A DNA stretch of 64,000 bases, from positions 1,302,001 to 1,366,000 of the forward strand of contig NZ_CP065053.1 of assembly GCF_015689335.1 (NCBI RefSeq), in the 5' to 3' direction. This document shows positions 56,963-64,000 of this stretch, one piece after another (the stretch's first letter is position 1; each line of letters opens with the position of its first letter). The translations under genes were made by a program, and so were the position numbers. The stretch comes from Massilia antarctica (GTDB lineage: Bacteria > Pseudomonadota > Gammaproteobacteria > Burkholderiales > Burkholderiaceae_D). The notes below the pieces were generated by a model. The model ran no database searches. It was given only the letters and a program-made list of their open reading frames with translations, and had not been told where the DNA came from.

Positions 56963-57748
56963 TTATTTCCAGGACCCCGGATCGACCACGCCGATCGCGC
57001 GGAAGGCGGGCTTGCAGAACAGATAGCCCTGCATCAGGTCCACGCCGGCATCGCGCAGCACATCGCGCTCCGCCGGCGTTTCGATGCCTTCGGCCAGCAC
57101 CGCGATCTTCAGGCTGGCGCAGATGCCCACGATGCCGGACACGATGGCTTGCTTGGCCGGGCTGGTATCGATATCGCGCACCAGTTGCATGTCGATCTTG
57201 ATGATATCGGGCTGGAATTCGGACAGCAGGTTCAAACCGGCATAACCGGCGCCGAAATCGTCGATGGCGGTGCGGAAACCGAAGCGGCGGTACTCCTCGA
57301 AGATATTGACGAGGTGCGGCCGGTCCATCACCTGTTCGCTTTCGGTGACCTCGAAGATGATCCGCTCGATCGGAAACCCATATTCCCGCGCCGCAGCGAA
57401 GGTGCTGCGGATGCAGGCTTCGGGCCGGTACACGGCATTTGGCAGGAAGTTAATCGACAGCAGCTCGGCGATGCCCAGTTCGGCCGCGCCGCGAATCGCC
57501 CGCACCCGGCAAGCCTGGTCGAACATGTAGCGGTTAGTGTCGTTGACCCTGGAGAGCACCGAATACGCCGATTCGCCGTTGGGGCCGCGCACCAGCGCCT
57601 CGTGCGCATAAATGGCGCGCTGGCGCAGGTGAATGATGGGCTGGTAGGCGTAGTCGAAATCGAAATCGAGTTCGTCGTTATTTCTGCATTGCACGCAAGC
57701 GGGAACCGGCTCGCGGTGGGCATCGTCGGCGGGGCAAATGGGGATCAT
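56963..57748 (-). CDS. EAL domain cyclic-di-GMP phosphodiesterase
   Basis: 261-aa stand-alone EAL domain preceded by a 30-residue Cys-containing stretch. All catalytic positions look present: EAL in AHEALVRG, Asn in INFLPN, Glu in FEVTES, DD in AIDDFGAGYAGL, Lys in IIKIDMQ, Glu in AEGIET and Gln in LMQGYLF. It should linearise c-di-GMP, opposing the GGDEF protein at 18254. Confidence 0.88.
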   Translation of the reverse strand: MIPICPADDAHREPVPACVQCRNNDELDFDFDYAYQPIIHLRQRAIYAHEALVRGPNGESAYSVLSRVNDTNRYMFDQACRVRAIRGAAELGIAELLSINFLPNAVYRPEACIRSTFAAAREYGFPIERIIFEVTESEQVMDRPHLVNIFEEYRRFGFRTAIDDFGAGYAGLNLLSEFQPDIIKIDMQLVRDIDTSPAKQAIVSGIVGICASLKIAVLAEGIETPAERDVLRDAGVDLMQGYLFCKPAFRAIGVVDPGSWK

Positions 57749-57853
57749 CGTGCGTCCACTCCTGAAAACGCGGAGAATGGACCACTATATCAAATGAGCG
57801 GACTCATGCGCGCACCGTGCGCGACACCCGCACTGCCCTGGCATGCGGCCGGA

Positions 57854-58369
57854 TCAGCGCGCGAGGATCGCCGCCGCCGTCTGTTTCAGGATGCCGACCC
57901 GCTTGGCGGTGCAGCGCACGTCCTGCTCGTCGTAGGACTCGGCGGCCAGCTTTTCGCACTCGACTGCGCGCGCGATCACTTTGTGCACGGTGTCGCCGCG
58001 TCGCATCAGCAATTCGCTGGTGTAGCTATTCATCCACGCCGCGTCGCCCAGGCCCTCGAGCGGGAGAATCTGGCTGGTCGGCGTCGTCATCACCATGTCT
58101 TTTTCGGCGCCGGGCGGCAGCGGCTTTGTATAGTGCTCGATAATAAACATGGACGGGCCTTGCTTGCCCGCCGAGGTCTTGAATACACATGCGTCCGAGA
58201 ACATGCCTTTGCTGGACTCCTTGCTGTCCACCGGCATGCCGATCAGCGCTGCGATGGTGGCGGCAGGCAAAATCTCGCAGATCGGCGTGGACATCTCAGG
58301 CGCGGCCATGGCAGGCAAGGCTGCCAGTTGCACCAGCAACATGGCTGCCGCGCGAACATACTTCTTCAT
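57854..58369 (-). CDS. Secreted protein of unknown function
   Basis: 171 aa. Signal peptide MKKYVRAAAMLLVQLAALPA, then a domain with four Cys (PICEILP, SDACVFK, VECEKL, VRCTAK) likely forming two disulphides. ATG 58369 fits AAGGGA spacing better than the upstream in-frame starts. No family recognised. Confidence 0.68.
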   Translation of the reverse strand: MKKYVRAAAMLLVQLAALPAMAAPEMSTPICEILPAATIAALIGMPVDSKESSKGMFSDACVFKTSAGKQGPSMFIIEHYTKPLPPGAEKDMVMTTPTSQILPLEGLGDAAWMNSYTSELLMRRGDTVHKVIARAVECEKLAAESYDEQDVRCTAKRVGILKQTAAAILAR

Positions 58370-58476
58370 ACACATCCCTTCAATTGTCATCGTGTCGATC
58401 CACTGTGCATTATAGCAATCTCGATTTCATTGCCATAGCGATAAGCGATCCGTGCTTCACGAGACCAGGGGCCGCC

Positions 58477-59034
58477 TCATGCCTGTTGCAACTGGCGGCG
58501 CGCCTCCATCAGGGCGAATCCGAGCAGGTTCGGACCTTGCCACTGGTTCGGGTCTTCCGAACGGGGATCGTCCGCGGCCAGGCCGGTGCCCCAGATGCGG
58601 TCGACCGGACTGGCTTCCACCAGCACGTGCTCGCCGGTACCGATGAGGAAGTCGCGCAGGGCCGGGTGTTGTCCGAATTTGGCGACGTTGGCGCGGCAAA
58701 CGATCTCGACACGGTGCGCCAGCCAGTCGGTATCGACGAACCCGGCAACGCCGCGGCCGAGCGCCTTGGCGGCGCCGGGGGTGGGCGCGGCCAGCACCTG
58801 GGCGCGGGTGGCCTCGTCCTTGAACAGGCGCGCCTTGGCTGCCATCATGAAGTGCTCGGCGGTGGGATAAGGGTCGCCGTCGAGCTCGAACGGCGCTTCG
58901 TACCACTGGCTCAAGCAGCTGCGTGTGACCTGGCCGTTTTTGGACGGCGTGTGGCCCCAGAACTGCAGGAACGAAAACGCTTCGCCTGCGTTGAAACGGC
59001 TGCGCAGTTCATCGAGGGTGTGGGGTAGCGCCAT
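58477..59034 (-). CDS. NADAR family protein (YbiA-like)
   Basis: 185 aa with FLQFWGHTPSKNG, CLSQWYEAPF, YPTAEHFMMAAKARLF and DRIWGTGL, the hallmarks of NADAR/DUF1768. YbiA-like members cleave N-glycosidic bonds of damaged riboflavin intermediates; others are linked to ADP-ribose chemistry. ATG 59034 is preferred to 59064. No partner gene identifies the substrate. Confidence 0.85.
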   Translation of the reverse strand: MALPHTLDELRSRFNAGEAFSFLQFWGHTPSKNGQVTRSCLSQWYEAPFELDGDPYPTAEHFMMAAKARLFKDEATRAQVLAAPTPGAAKALGRGVAGFVDTDWLAHRVEIVCRANVAKFGQHPALRDFLIGTGEHVLVEASPVDRIWGTGLAADDPRSEDPNQWQGPNLLGFALMEARRQLQQA

Positions 59035-59070
59035 GGCAGGAGCCTTTTGGTGAGGGGAGATCATTGAAAT

Positions 59071-59340
59071 TCACGGCGCGCTTGCGGCCGGCAACGCATT
59101 CACCGCGTGTCGCAAGGTTTTGGGCAGGCAATAGACCAGCAAGATCGGCGGGAGGGCGACGATGCACACGATTTTCCCCATCGGGAAAGCGGCGCTCCAC
59201 AGAGCGCCCATCAACATCGCCAGCACGCACAGGTACAGAAACCCCAGCACGGCCAAGGGACCGCACAGGTAAAACACAAAGCTGCCGATGCACAGGAGCG
59301 TGACCAGGCCGATCGTGCCATCGTGCGCCTGCGGTGTCAT
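59071..59340 (-). CDS. Small membrane protein
   Basis: 89 aa, two or three hydrophobic helices (LVTLLCIGSFVFYLCGPLAV, then FLYLCVLAMLMGALW, then IVCIVALPPILLVYCL). Amino-acid composition supports a real membrane protein, but no family was recognised. It lies between the NADAR gene and mnmE on the same strand. Confidence 0.55.
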   Translation of the reverse strand: MTPQAHDGTIGLVTLLCIGSFVFYLCGPLAVLGFLYLCVLAMLMGALWSAAFPMGKIVCIVALPPILLVYCLPKTLRHAVNALPAASAP

Positions 59341-59423
59341 GGCGTGCCCGTGTGCGAGCGTGGGCGGCGATGGTGCGGCATCGTGGTTTGCTCATGCTCC
59401 GGAACGGAGCAGCGATCCATGGC

Positions 59424-60803
59424 CTATTTCCCGATGCAAAAGCGGCTGAAAATCACGCCCAGCAAATCGTCCGACGAAAACTGGCCGGTGATGCTCGACA
59501 GCTGCGCCTGCGCCAGCCGCAATTCCTCGGCGAACAGGTCGAGCGACTGGTCGTTTTGGGCGGCATGCTCGCCCGCCAGCGCCAGGTGCTTGTGCGCCGA
59601 GCGCAAGGCGATCAGGTGGCGCTCGCGCGCCAGGAACAGCGATTCGCCAGTCTGCTGCCAGCCGGCGATGCGTAACAGTTCGGCGCGCAGCAAGTCCATG
59701 CCCACGTGCTCGTGCGCCGAGAGGTAGATATTGGTCGCTTCCTCGGTCGGGTTGACCGAGGGCTTGTGGCCCGACAGGTCGATCTTGTTCCACACGCGCA
59801 GCACCGGCACGCCGGCCGGAAAGGCGGCGACGATGCCGTCGTCGGCCCGGGTCGGCCCCAAGTCGGCGTCGAGCAGGTGCAGGATGACGTCGGCCTTGGC
59901 CACTTCCCCCCAGGTGCGCTCGATGCCGATGCGCTCGACCACGTCGACGGCGTCGTCGATGGTGCGGATGCCGGCGGTGTCGATGATGTTGAGCGGAATG
60001 CCTTCGATCTGGATGGTTTCGCTGACCTTGTCGCGCGTGGTGCCGGCGATCGGCGTGACGATGGCTACGTCGGCCCCGGCCAGGGCATTGAGAAGTGAAG
60101 ACTTACCCACGTTGGGCTGGCCGACCAGCACCACGTTGAGCCCTTCGCGCAGCAGCGCGCCCTGGGCTGCCTGCTGGAACACGCGTTCCAGGGACGCCAC
60201 GATCACGGCCAGCTGGCCGCGCGCGTCGGACTTTTCGAGGAAGTCGATTTCTTCTTCCGGGAAATCGAGGGTCGCTTCGACCAGCATGCGCAGGCCGATG
60301 GTTTGCTCGACCAGGGTATTGATGGTCTTGGAAAAGGCGCCGGAGAGCGATTGCGTGGCCGATTTGGCGGCCGCCTCGGTGGAGGCGTCGATCAGGTCGG
60401 CGACGGCTTCGGCCTGGGCCAGGTCGAGCTTGTCGTTGAGGTAGGCGCGGCGCGTGAATTCGCCGGGCTCGGCCAGGCGCAGGCCGGATTCCGCGCCCGC
60501 TTCGAGCACGCGCGCCAGCAGCATCTGCAGCACGATGGGACCTCCGTGTCCCTGCAGTTCGAGCACGTCTTCGCCGGTGTATGAGCGCGGGCCCTTGAAA
60601 TACAGGGCGATGCCCTGGTCGATCACGGCGCCGTCGGCCTGCTTGAAAGGAATATAAGTCGCGCGGCGCGGGCTCAGGGTGACGTCCGGAAAGAGCGCGG
60701 CCAGCAGCGGCGCCAGGGATTTGCCGGAAGCGCGCACCACGCCGATGCCGCCGCGGCCCGGTGCGGTGGCGATCGCGGCGATGGGGGAAGTATCGAGTTT
60801 CAT
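59424..60803 (-). CDS. mnmE: tRNA uridine-5-carboxymethylaminomethyl modification GTPase MnmE
   Basis: 459 aa, normal length. N-terminal tetrahydrofolate-binding domain ([20 protein letters not shown]), a helical domain with an inserted G domain (G1 [10 protein letters not shown]3 DTAGI), and the C-terminal catalytic Cys in FCIGK. With MnmG it modifies U34 of several tRNAs. Its place beside yidC and rpmH is the standard oriC-proximal arrangement. Confidence 0.97.
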   Translation of the reverse strand: MKLDTSPIAAIATAPGRGGIGVVRASGKSLAPLLAALFPDVTLSPRRATYIPFKQADGAVIDQGIALYFKGPRSYTGEDVLELQGHGGPIVLQMLLARVLEAGAESGLRLAEPGEFTRRAYLNDKLDLAQAEAVADLIDASTEAAAKSATQSLSGAFSKTINTLVEQTIGLRMLVEATLDFPEEEIDFLEKSDARGQLAVIVASLERVFQQAAQGALLREGLNVVLVGQPNVGKSSLLNALAGADVAIVTPIAGTTRDKVSETIQIEGIPLNIIDTAGIRTIDDAVDVVERIGIERTWGEVAKADVILHLLDADLGPTRADDGIVAAFPAGVPVLRVWNKIDLSGHKPSVNPTEEATNIYLSAHEHVGMDLLRAELLRIAGWQQTGESLFLARERHLIALRSAHKHLALAGEHAAQNDQSLDLFAEELRLAQAQLSSITGQFSSDDLLGVIFSRFCIGK

Positions 60804-60867
60804 ATATGTGATTGTAATTTAATTGCCGCAACAAGCCGGCGGCATTGCGTTGCCGCGCGCGGACAAC

Positions 60868-60897
60868 AAAAAAGCCCGTGGGAAACACGGGCTTTTT
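60868..60897 (-). terminator. Terminator after yidC
   Basis: AAAAGCCCGTG / CACGGGCTTTT, a perfect 11-bp stem with T-tracts on both strands. It separates the rpmH-rnpA-yidD-yidC unit from mnmE. Confidence 0.92.
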
Positions 60898-60922
60898 GTG
60901 AGGTCGCGTTGCGAACGAGTGC

Positions 60923-62569
60923 TTATTTCTTGGCCGAGGCGTCTTCGAATTTCTTGGTGATGACCCACTGCTGGGCGATCGACAAGATATTGTTCACCAC
61001 CCAGTACAGCACCAGGCCGGATGGGAAGAACAGGAACATGACCGAGAACGCCAGCGGCATGAACAGCATCATCTTGGCCTGCATCGGATCGGCCGGGGCC
61101 GGGTTCAGCTTGGTCGTGATGAACATCGAGATCGCGTACAGCACCGGCAGAATGAAGAAAGGATCCGGCGCGGTCAGGTCGGTGATCCAGCCTACCCACG
61201 GGGCGCCGCGCATTTCGGCGGACGCCTGCAACACCCAGTACAGGGAGATAAAGACCGGCATCTGGACCATGATCGGCAGGCAGCCGCCCAACGGGTTGAT
61301 TTTTTCGGTCTTGTACAGCTCCATCGTGGCCTGGTTCATCTTGGCCGGGTCGCCTTTGTACTTTTCGCGGATGGCTTGCATCTTCGGCGTGACCACCTTG
61401 ATGCGCGCCATGCTCTTGTAGCCAGCAGCCGACAGCGGGAAAAACAGCAGCTTGATCAGGATGGTGAAGGCGATGATGGTCCAGCCCCAGTTGCCCAGCA
61501 GGTCGTGAATGTGGTCCATGACCCAGAAAATCGGGCGCGCGATGATGGTCAGGAAACCATAATCCTTGACCAGTTCCAGCCCTGGCGCGATCGTTGCCAG
61601 CTTGTTTTCATCCTGCGGACCGGAATACAGCCTGGCTTCGTTGCTCACGCTCTTGCCCGGCGCAATGCTACCCAGCGGCATGATGGTACCGATGGCGTAC
61701 AGGTTCGGGCCATCTTTCTTGGTGAAAATTTCACGCTGCATGTTTGCCGGTGGCAGGAAAGCCGAGACAAAATAGTGCTGCGAAATGGCAACCCAGCCGT
61801 CGTCCGCCTTGGTGGCGTGCTCGGCATGGCCTTTTTTCTCGATGGTGTCGAACTTCAGCTTTTGATAGTGATCGGCCGGGGTGTACATCGTCGGGCCGGT
61901 GTAGCTGGAATTGAAGTAGGACTCGCCCTCCGGCTTGTTACCGTGGTGCAGCAACTGCAGGTACAGCGACGGGTTGACCGGAACGGTGCCCACGTTGGCC
62001 ACGTCGTGACGCATGCCGATCAGGTAATCGCCGCGCTTGAAGGTGAAGGTCTTGGTCAGCTTGACGCCGCCCTGCTCGGCTTCGAGCACGAGCTGGATTT
62101 CATTGGCGCCGTCGAGCGCGCGCGGGCCGGACTTGGCGACGAAGCCCGTGTCCTTGGTCGGCAGGGTCAGGCCGGTGACATTGCTGAGCAGGCCGGTCTG
62201 GGCGACATACATGCCGTTCGGCGTCACATCAAACAGGACCTGGTTCTTGGTCTTGTCGTGGGCATTCTTGAACTTGAGCAATTCAAGACGCTTGATCACG
62301 CCACCGGCGGTATCGATGTCGACTTTCATGACATCGGTCGTCATGGTGATCGTTTCGTTCTGGAAGGGAGCCGGCGCGGCGGCGCCAGGCACGCCGGCGG
62401 CGTTCGGCGCGGCGATGCCTGGTGCCGGGTTGGCGACCGTGGCCGTCCGCGCAGGCGGCGTGGCGGAAAACATGGACTGTTTGCCGTTCGATACCATCCA
62501 GTTGTTCCAGAGAACCACCAGCGATACGGAAAACACGATCCACAGGATAGTACGTTTATTGATTTCCAT
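60923..62569 (-). CDS. yidC: Membrane protein insertase YidC
   Basis: 548 aa. An N-terminal membrane helix (ILWIVFSVSLVVLWNNW), a large periplasmic beta domain, then the conserved membrane core (WGWTIIAFTILIKLLFFPLS, YKSMARIKVVTPK, LGGCLPIMVQMPVFISLYW). It inserts and folds inner-membrane proteins with or without Sec. Start ATG 62569 (MEINKRT); the frame extends to 62602. Confidence 0.97.
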   Translation of the reverse strand: MEINKRTILWIVFSVSLVVLWNNWMVSNGKQSMFSATPPARTATVANPAPGIAAPNAAGVPGAAAPAPFQNETITMTTDVMKVDIDTAGGVIKRLELLKFKNAHDKTKNQVLFDVTPNGMYVAQTGLLSNVTGLTLPTKDTGFVAKSGPRALDGANEIQLVLEAEQGGVKLTKTFTFKRGDYLIGMRHDVANVGTVPVNPSLYLQLLHHGNKPEGESYFNSSYTGPTMYTPADHYQKLKFDTIEKKGHAEHATKADDGWVAISQHYFVSAFLPPANMQREIFTKKDGPNLYAIGTIMPLGSIAPGKSVSNEARLYSGPQDENKLATIAPGLELVKDYGFLTIIARPIFWVMDHIHDLLGNWGWTIIAFTILIKLLFFPLSAAGYKSMARIKVVTPKMQAIREKYKGDPAKMNQATMELYKTEKINPLGGCLPIMVQMPVFISLYWVLQASAEMRGAPWVGWITDLTAPDPFFILPVLYAISMFITTKLNPAPADPMQAKMMLFMPLAFSVMFLFFPSGLVLYWVVNNILSIAQQWVITKKFEDASAKK

Positions 62570-62580
62570 TGAGGTATTGG

Positions 62581-62841
62581 TCAGGAGTGGTTGCAGCCGC
62601 AAGCGGCTGTAGAAGAATTCTTCGGGTGCGCGGGCGGCACCGGATCGAATCCGCCATCATCCCACGGATGACAGCGGCACACACGGCGCGCGGCCAGCAA
62701 GCTGCCGCGGGCGGCGCCGTGGGTGCGGATGGCTTCGATCGCATAATTGGAGCAGGTCGGGTAAAAGCGGCAGCGCTGCCCCAGCATCGGGGATAACATC
62801 AGCTGATAGCCACGCAATAACCAGACGAGCAGGGTATTCAT
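62581..62841 (-). CDS. yidD: Membrane protein insertion efficiency factor YidD
   Basis: 86 aa with [27 protein letters not shown] split over the hallmark Cys residues and [18 protein letters not shown]. An amphipathic protein that helps YidC. Its ATG overlaps the rnpA stop (TCATG on the plus strand), so the two are translationally coupled. Confidence 0.95.
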   Translation of the reverse strand: MNTLLVWLLRGYQLMLSPMLGQRCRFYPTCSNYAIEAIRTHGAARGSLLAARRVCRCHPWDDGGFDPVPPAHPKNSSTAACGCNHS

Positions 62842-63386
62842 GGTGAGGCTTTCGGCACGGGCGTCCCATCGGGCGTCCCATCGGGCGTCCCATCGGGCGT
62901 CCCATCGGGCGTCCCATCGGGCGTCCCATCGGGCGTCCCATCGGGCGTCCCATCGGGCGTCCCATCGGGCGCCGGATCGCGCGGCACACTATGTGACGCA
63001 CCGGACGACGCGCCACGTGGCGCCTGCGACGAAAACAGGCGCGCGATTTCAGCGCGCAGGATCGCCTTGAGCGCGGCGGTGGTGGCCGGGCCTTGCTTGG
63101 TATTGACCGGGCGCGCCAGGCGCACGATGCAATCGACGGGCGGCAGCGGTGCCATGCGAAACAGCTCGCGCGTCACGCGCTTGATCGTATTGCGGGTGAC
63201 GGCACGGGGCGCAAAGCGCTTGGCCACGACCACGCCGAGCCGCGCATGCGGCAAGTCGTTCGAGCGGGTGTAGAGCACGAAGTGGGCTGTCTTTTGGGCA
63301 GGGCGCAAACGAAAAACGGATGAAAATTCATCCGTTTTAACGATACGCCGAACGCGCGCGAAGTCGTGTGAACCTTCGCTAGCCAT
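62838..63386 (-). CDS. rnpA: Ribonuclease P protein component with DGTP-repeat tail
   Basis: 182 aa; the core (residues about 1-125) has [29 protein letters not shown] and the basic helix [10 protein letters not shown] that binds RNase P RNA. The C-terminus is unusually long: nine repeats of Asp-Gly-Thr-Pro encoded by the 12-bp array at 62861-62968, then VPKASP. RNase P proteins are normally about 110-130 aa. Starts 32 bp after rpmH at ATG 63386; the frame is open further upstream through rpmH, which is a shadow. Confidence 0.92.
   Translation of the reverse strand: MASEGSHDFARVRRIVKTDEFSSVFRLRPAQKTAHFVLYTRSNDLPHARLGVVVAKRFAPRAVTRNTIKRVTRELFRMAPLPPVDCIVRLARPVNTKQGPATTAALKAILRAEIARLFSSQAPRGASSGASHSVPRDPAPDGTPDGTPDGTPDGTPDGTPDGTPDGTPDGTPDGTPVPKASP
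62861..62968. repeat. Nine perfect tandem copies of a 12-bp repeat inside rnpA
   Basis: GCGTCCCATCGG repeated nine times without a mismatch, then a degenerate copy at 62969-62980. In frame it encodes (DGTP)n on the minus strand. In-frame copy change would not shift the reading frame or the coupled yidD start. Confidence 0.95.
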
Positions 63387-63418
63387 AGCCAACCGCGATC
63401 GGGCAGTAAGTGCCAGAG

Positions 63419-63553
63419 TTATACAGCCAGGCGTTTGCGACCCTTGGCGCGGCGTGCATTGAGCACATCGCGACCGCCACGGGTAGCCATACGTGCACGG
63501 AAGCCGTGCGTACGCTTGCGACGAACGACGGAAGGTTGGTAAGTACGTTTCAT
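63419..63553 (-). CDS. rpmH: 50S ribosomal protein L34
   Basis: 44 aa: [20 protein letters not shown] at the start and [11 protein letters not shown] at the end, highly basic. First gene of the rpmH-rnpA-yidD-yidC unit. Confidence 0.97.
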   Translation of the reverse strand: MKRTYQPSVVRRKRTHGFRARMATRGGRDVLNARRAKGRKRLAV

Positions 63554-64000
63554 GGTGGTCTCGCTTAAAGCAAAATAAAATGCAAAATCGGGTCTGACGT
63601 CCCGTCAGTTTTAGGCGCCAATGACATTTCGCAGATGTTAAGCCAGCGACACGCCATAGCAAAAATACTCATATTTACCCGCTAAGCCACAGCTACAAGT
63701 CACAAGAAACTGACTCATTTGCACGGAGTACGGGCGGGGAACCTTGGATTAGAACTCATTTCGCTGGCCTTTGTCAAGGAAGGCTGTGGTTTGGAGACTG
63801 GGCGGCGGTGTTTTTGGCGGGGGAATGTGGGGTGGGAAGCACAGTTCCACTTCCGTCGCTCCCGCGCCCCCACCCCTCGCTTCCCCCCACCGTCGTTCCC
63901 GCCACTAGCCCGTCGTTCCCGCGCAGTGTCCAGTTTCAAGGAAACTCCTCAAATCTCTTGGAACCAGGCAAATGCGAGACCAGTTCCAAATGGCGCTAAC
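63554..64000. other. Intergenic region upstream of rpmH, probably next to oriC/dnaA
   Basis: 447 bp with no supported gene. I could not find a consensus DnaA box. The stretch 63840-63930 is pyrimidine-rich with repeats of CGTCGTTCCCGC, and the last 18 bp (63983-64000) are the inverted copy of the sequence at 53170-53187. Confidence 0.5.

Noticed and set aside
56303..58438. 711-codon plus-strand ORF over the GyrI-like, EAL and secreted-protein genes
   Set aside because: Shadow ORF with biased composition; it crosses several real minus-strand genes.
62840..63070. Ser-His-Arg-Ala repeat ORF on the plus strand, and a CRISPR-like look of the 12-bp array
   Set aside because: Shadow of the rnpA repeats; units are contiguous without spacers, so it is a minisatellite, not CRISPR.
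63554..64000. oriC within the window
   Set aside because: Location next to rpmH is right, but no consensus DnaA box cluster or AT-rich unwinding region could be found before the window ends.

Overview
The window is GC-rich betaproteobacterial chromosome, most likely Oxalobacteraceae (Massilia/Duganella/Janthinobacterium-like). This rests on the rRNA/tRNA sequences, the family content and the origin-proximal block mnmE-yidC-yidD-rnpA-rpmH at the right edge. If that block has its usual orientation, oriC/dnaA lies just beyond position 64000. The left arm's rRNA operons and most minus-strand genes are then co-directional with replication.

Layout. (1) 1-11998: a predicted lipoprotein aminopeptidase (partial), a molybdopterin oxidoreductase, an M20 amidohydrolase, a beta-hydroxyacid dehydrogenase, a PagL-like lipid A deacylase behind a Fur-like palindrome, a split phytase-like esterase, a tandem pair of secreted M28 aminopeptidases, and a compact minus-strand operon: membrane/coiled-coil protein, 50-aa membrane peptide and orphan TAXI-like binding protein. 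Upstream of that operon (12276-12304) sit three Pho half-sites at 11-bp spacing, and a perfect intrinsic terminator lies in the leader. This is the best candidate for an undescribed system. (2) 12385-38218: three complete minus-strand rrn operons (16S-tRNA-Ile-tRNA-Ala-23S-5S). The third has an extra 5S with its own terminator and a candidate promoter. The gaps between operons hold a diguanylate cyclase, a small secreted protein, a PvdQ-like acylase, an SDR, and several decayed genes (DUF6328, MFS, a hypothetical). (3) 38234-52997: a DUF4124 protein, a B12-binding radical SAM protein, an Mla/MCE lipid-transport operon ending in a VanZ gene, a 2Fe-2S ferredoxin, an alpha/beta hydrolase, a DacC-type carboxypeptidase, an inverted-repeat element, an aldo/keto reductase, a CsoR-like repressor, PssA, CAP and Hpt proteins, and small proteins. 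(4) 53227-59340: an ECF42-type sigma factor cluster with YciI/DGPF proteins, VOC and GyrI-like proteins, an EAL phosphodiesterase, a NADAR protein and small ORFs. (5) 59424-63553: mnmE, yidC, yidD, rnpA and rpmH. rnpA carries nine perfect 12-bp repeats that add an Asp-Gly-Thr-Pro tail.

Functional themes: envelope and lipid remodelling (PagL, Mla/MCE, PssA, DacC, YidC), secreted peptidases, c-di-GMP turnover (a GGDEF and an EAL protein, unlinked) and quorum-signal degradation. No CRISPR array, prophage or intact transposase was seen. Calls were made by reading translations and motifs; no database search was run.
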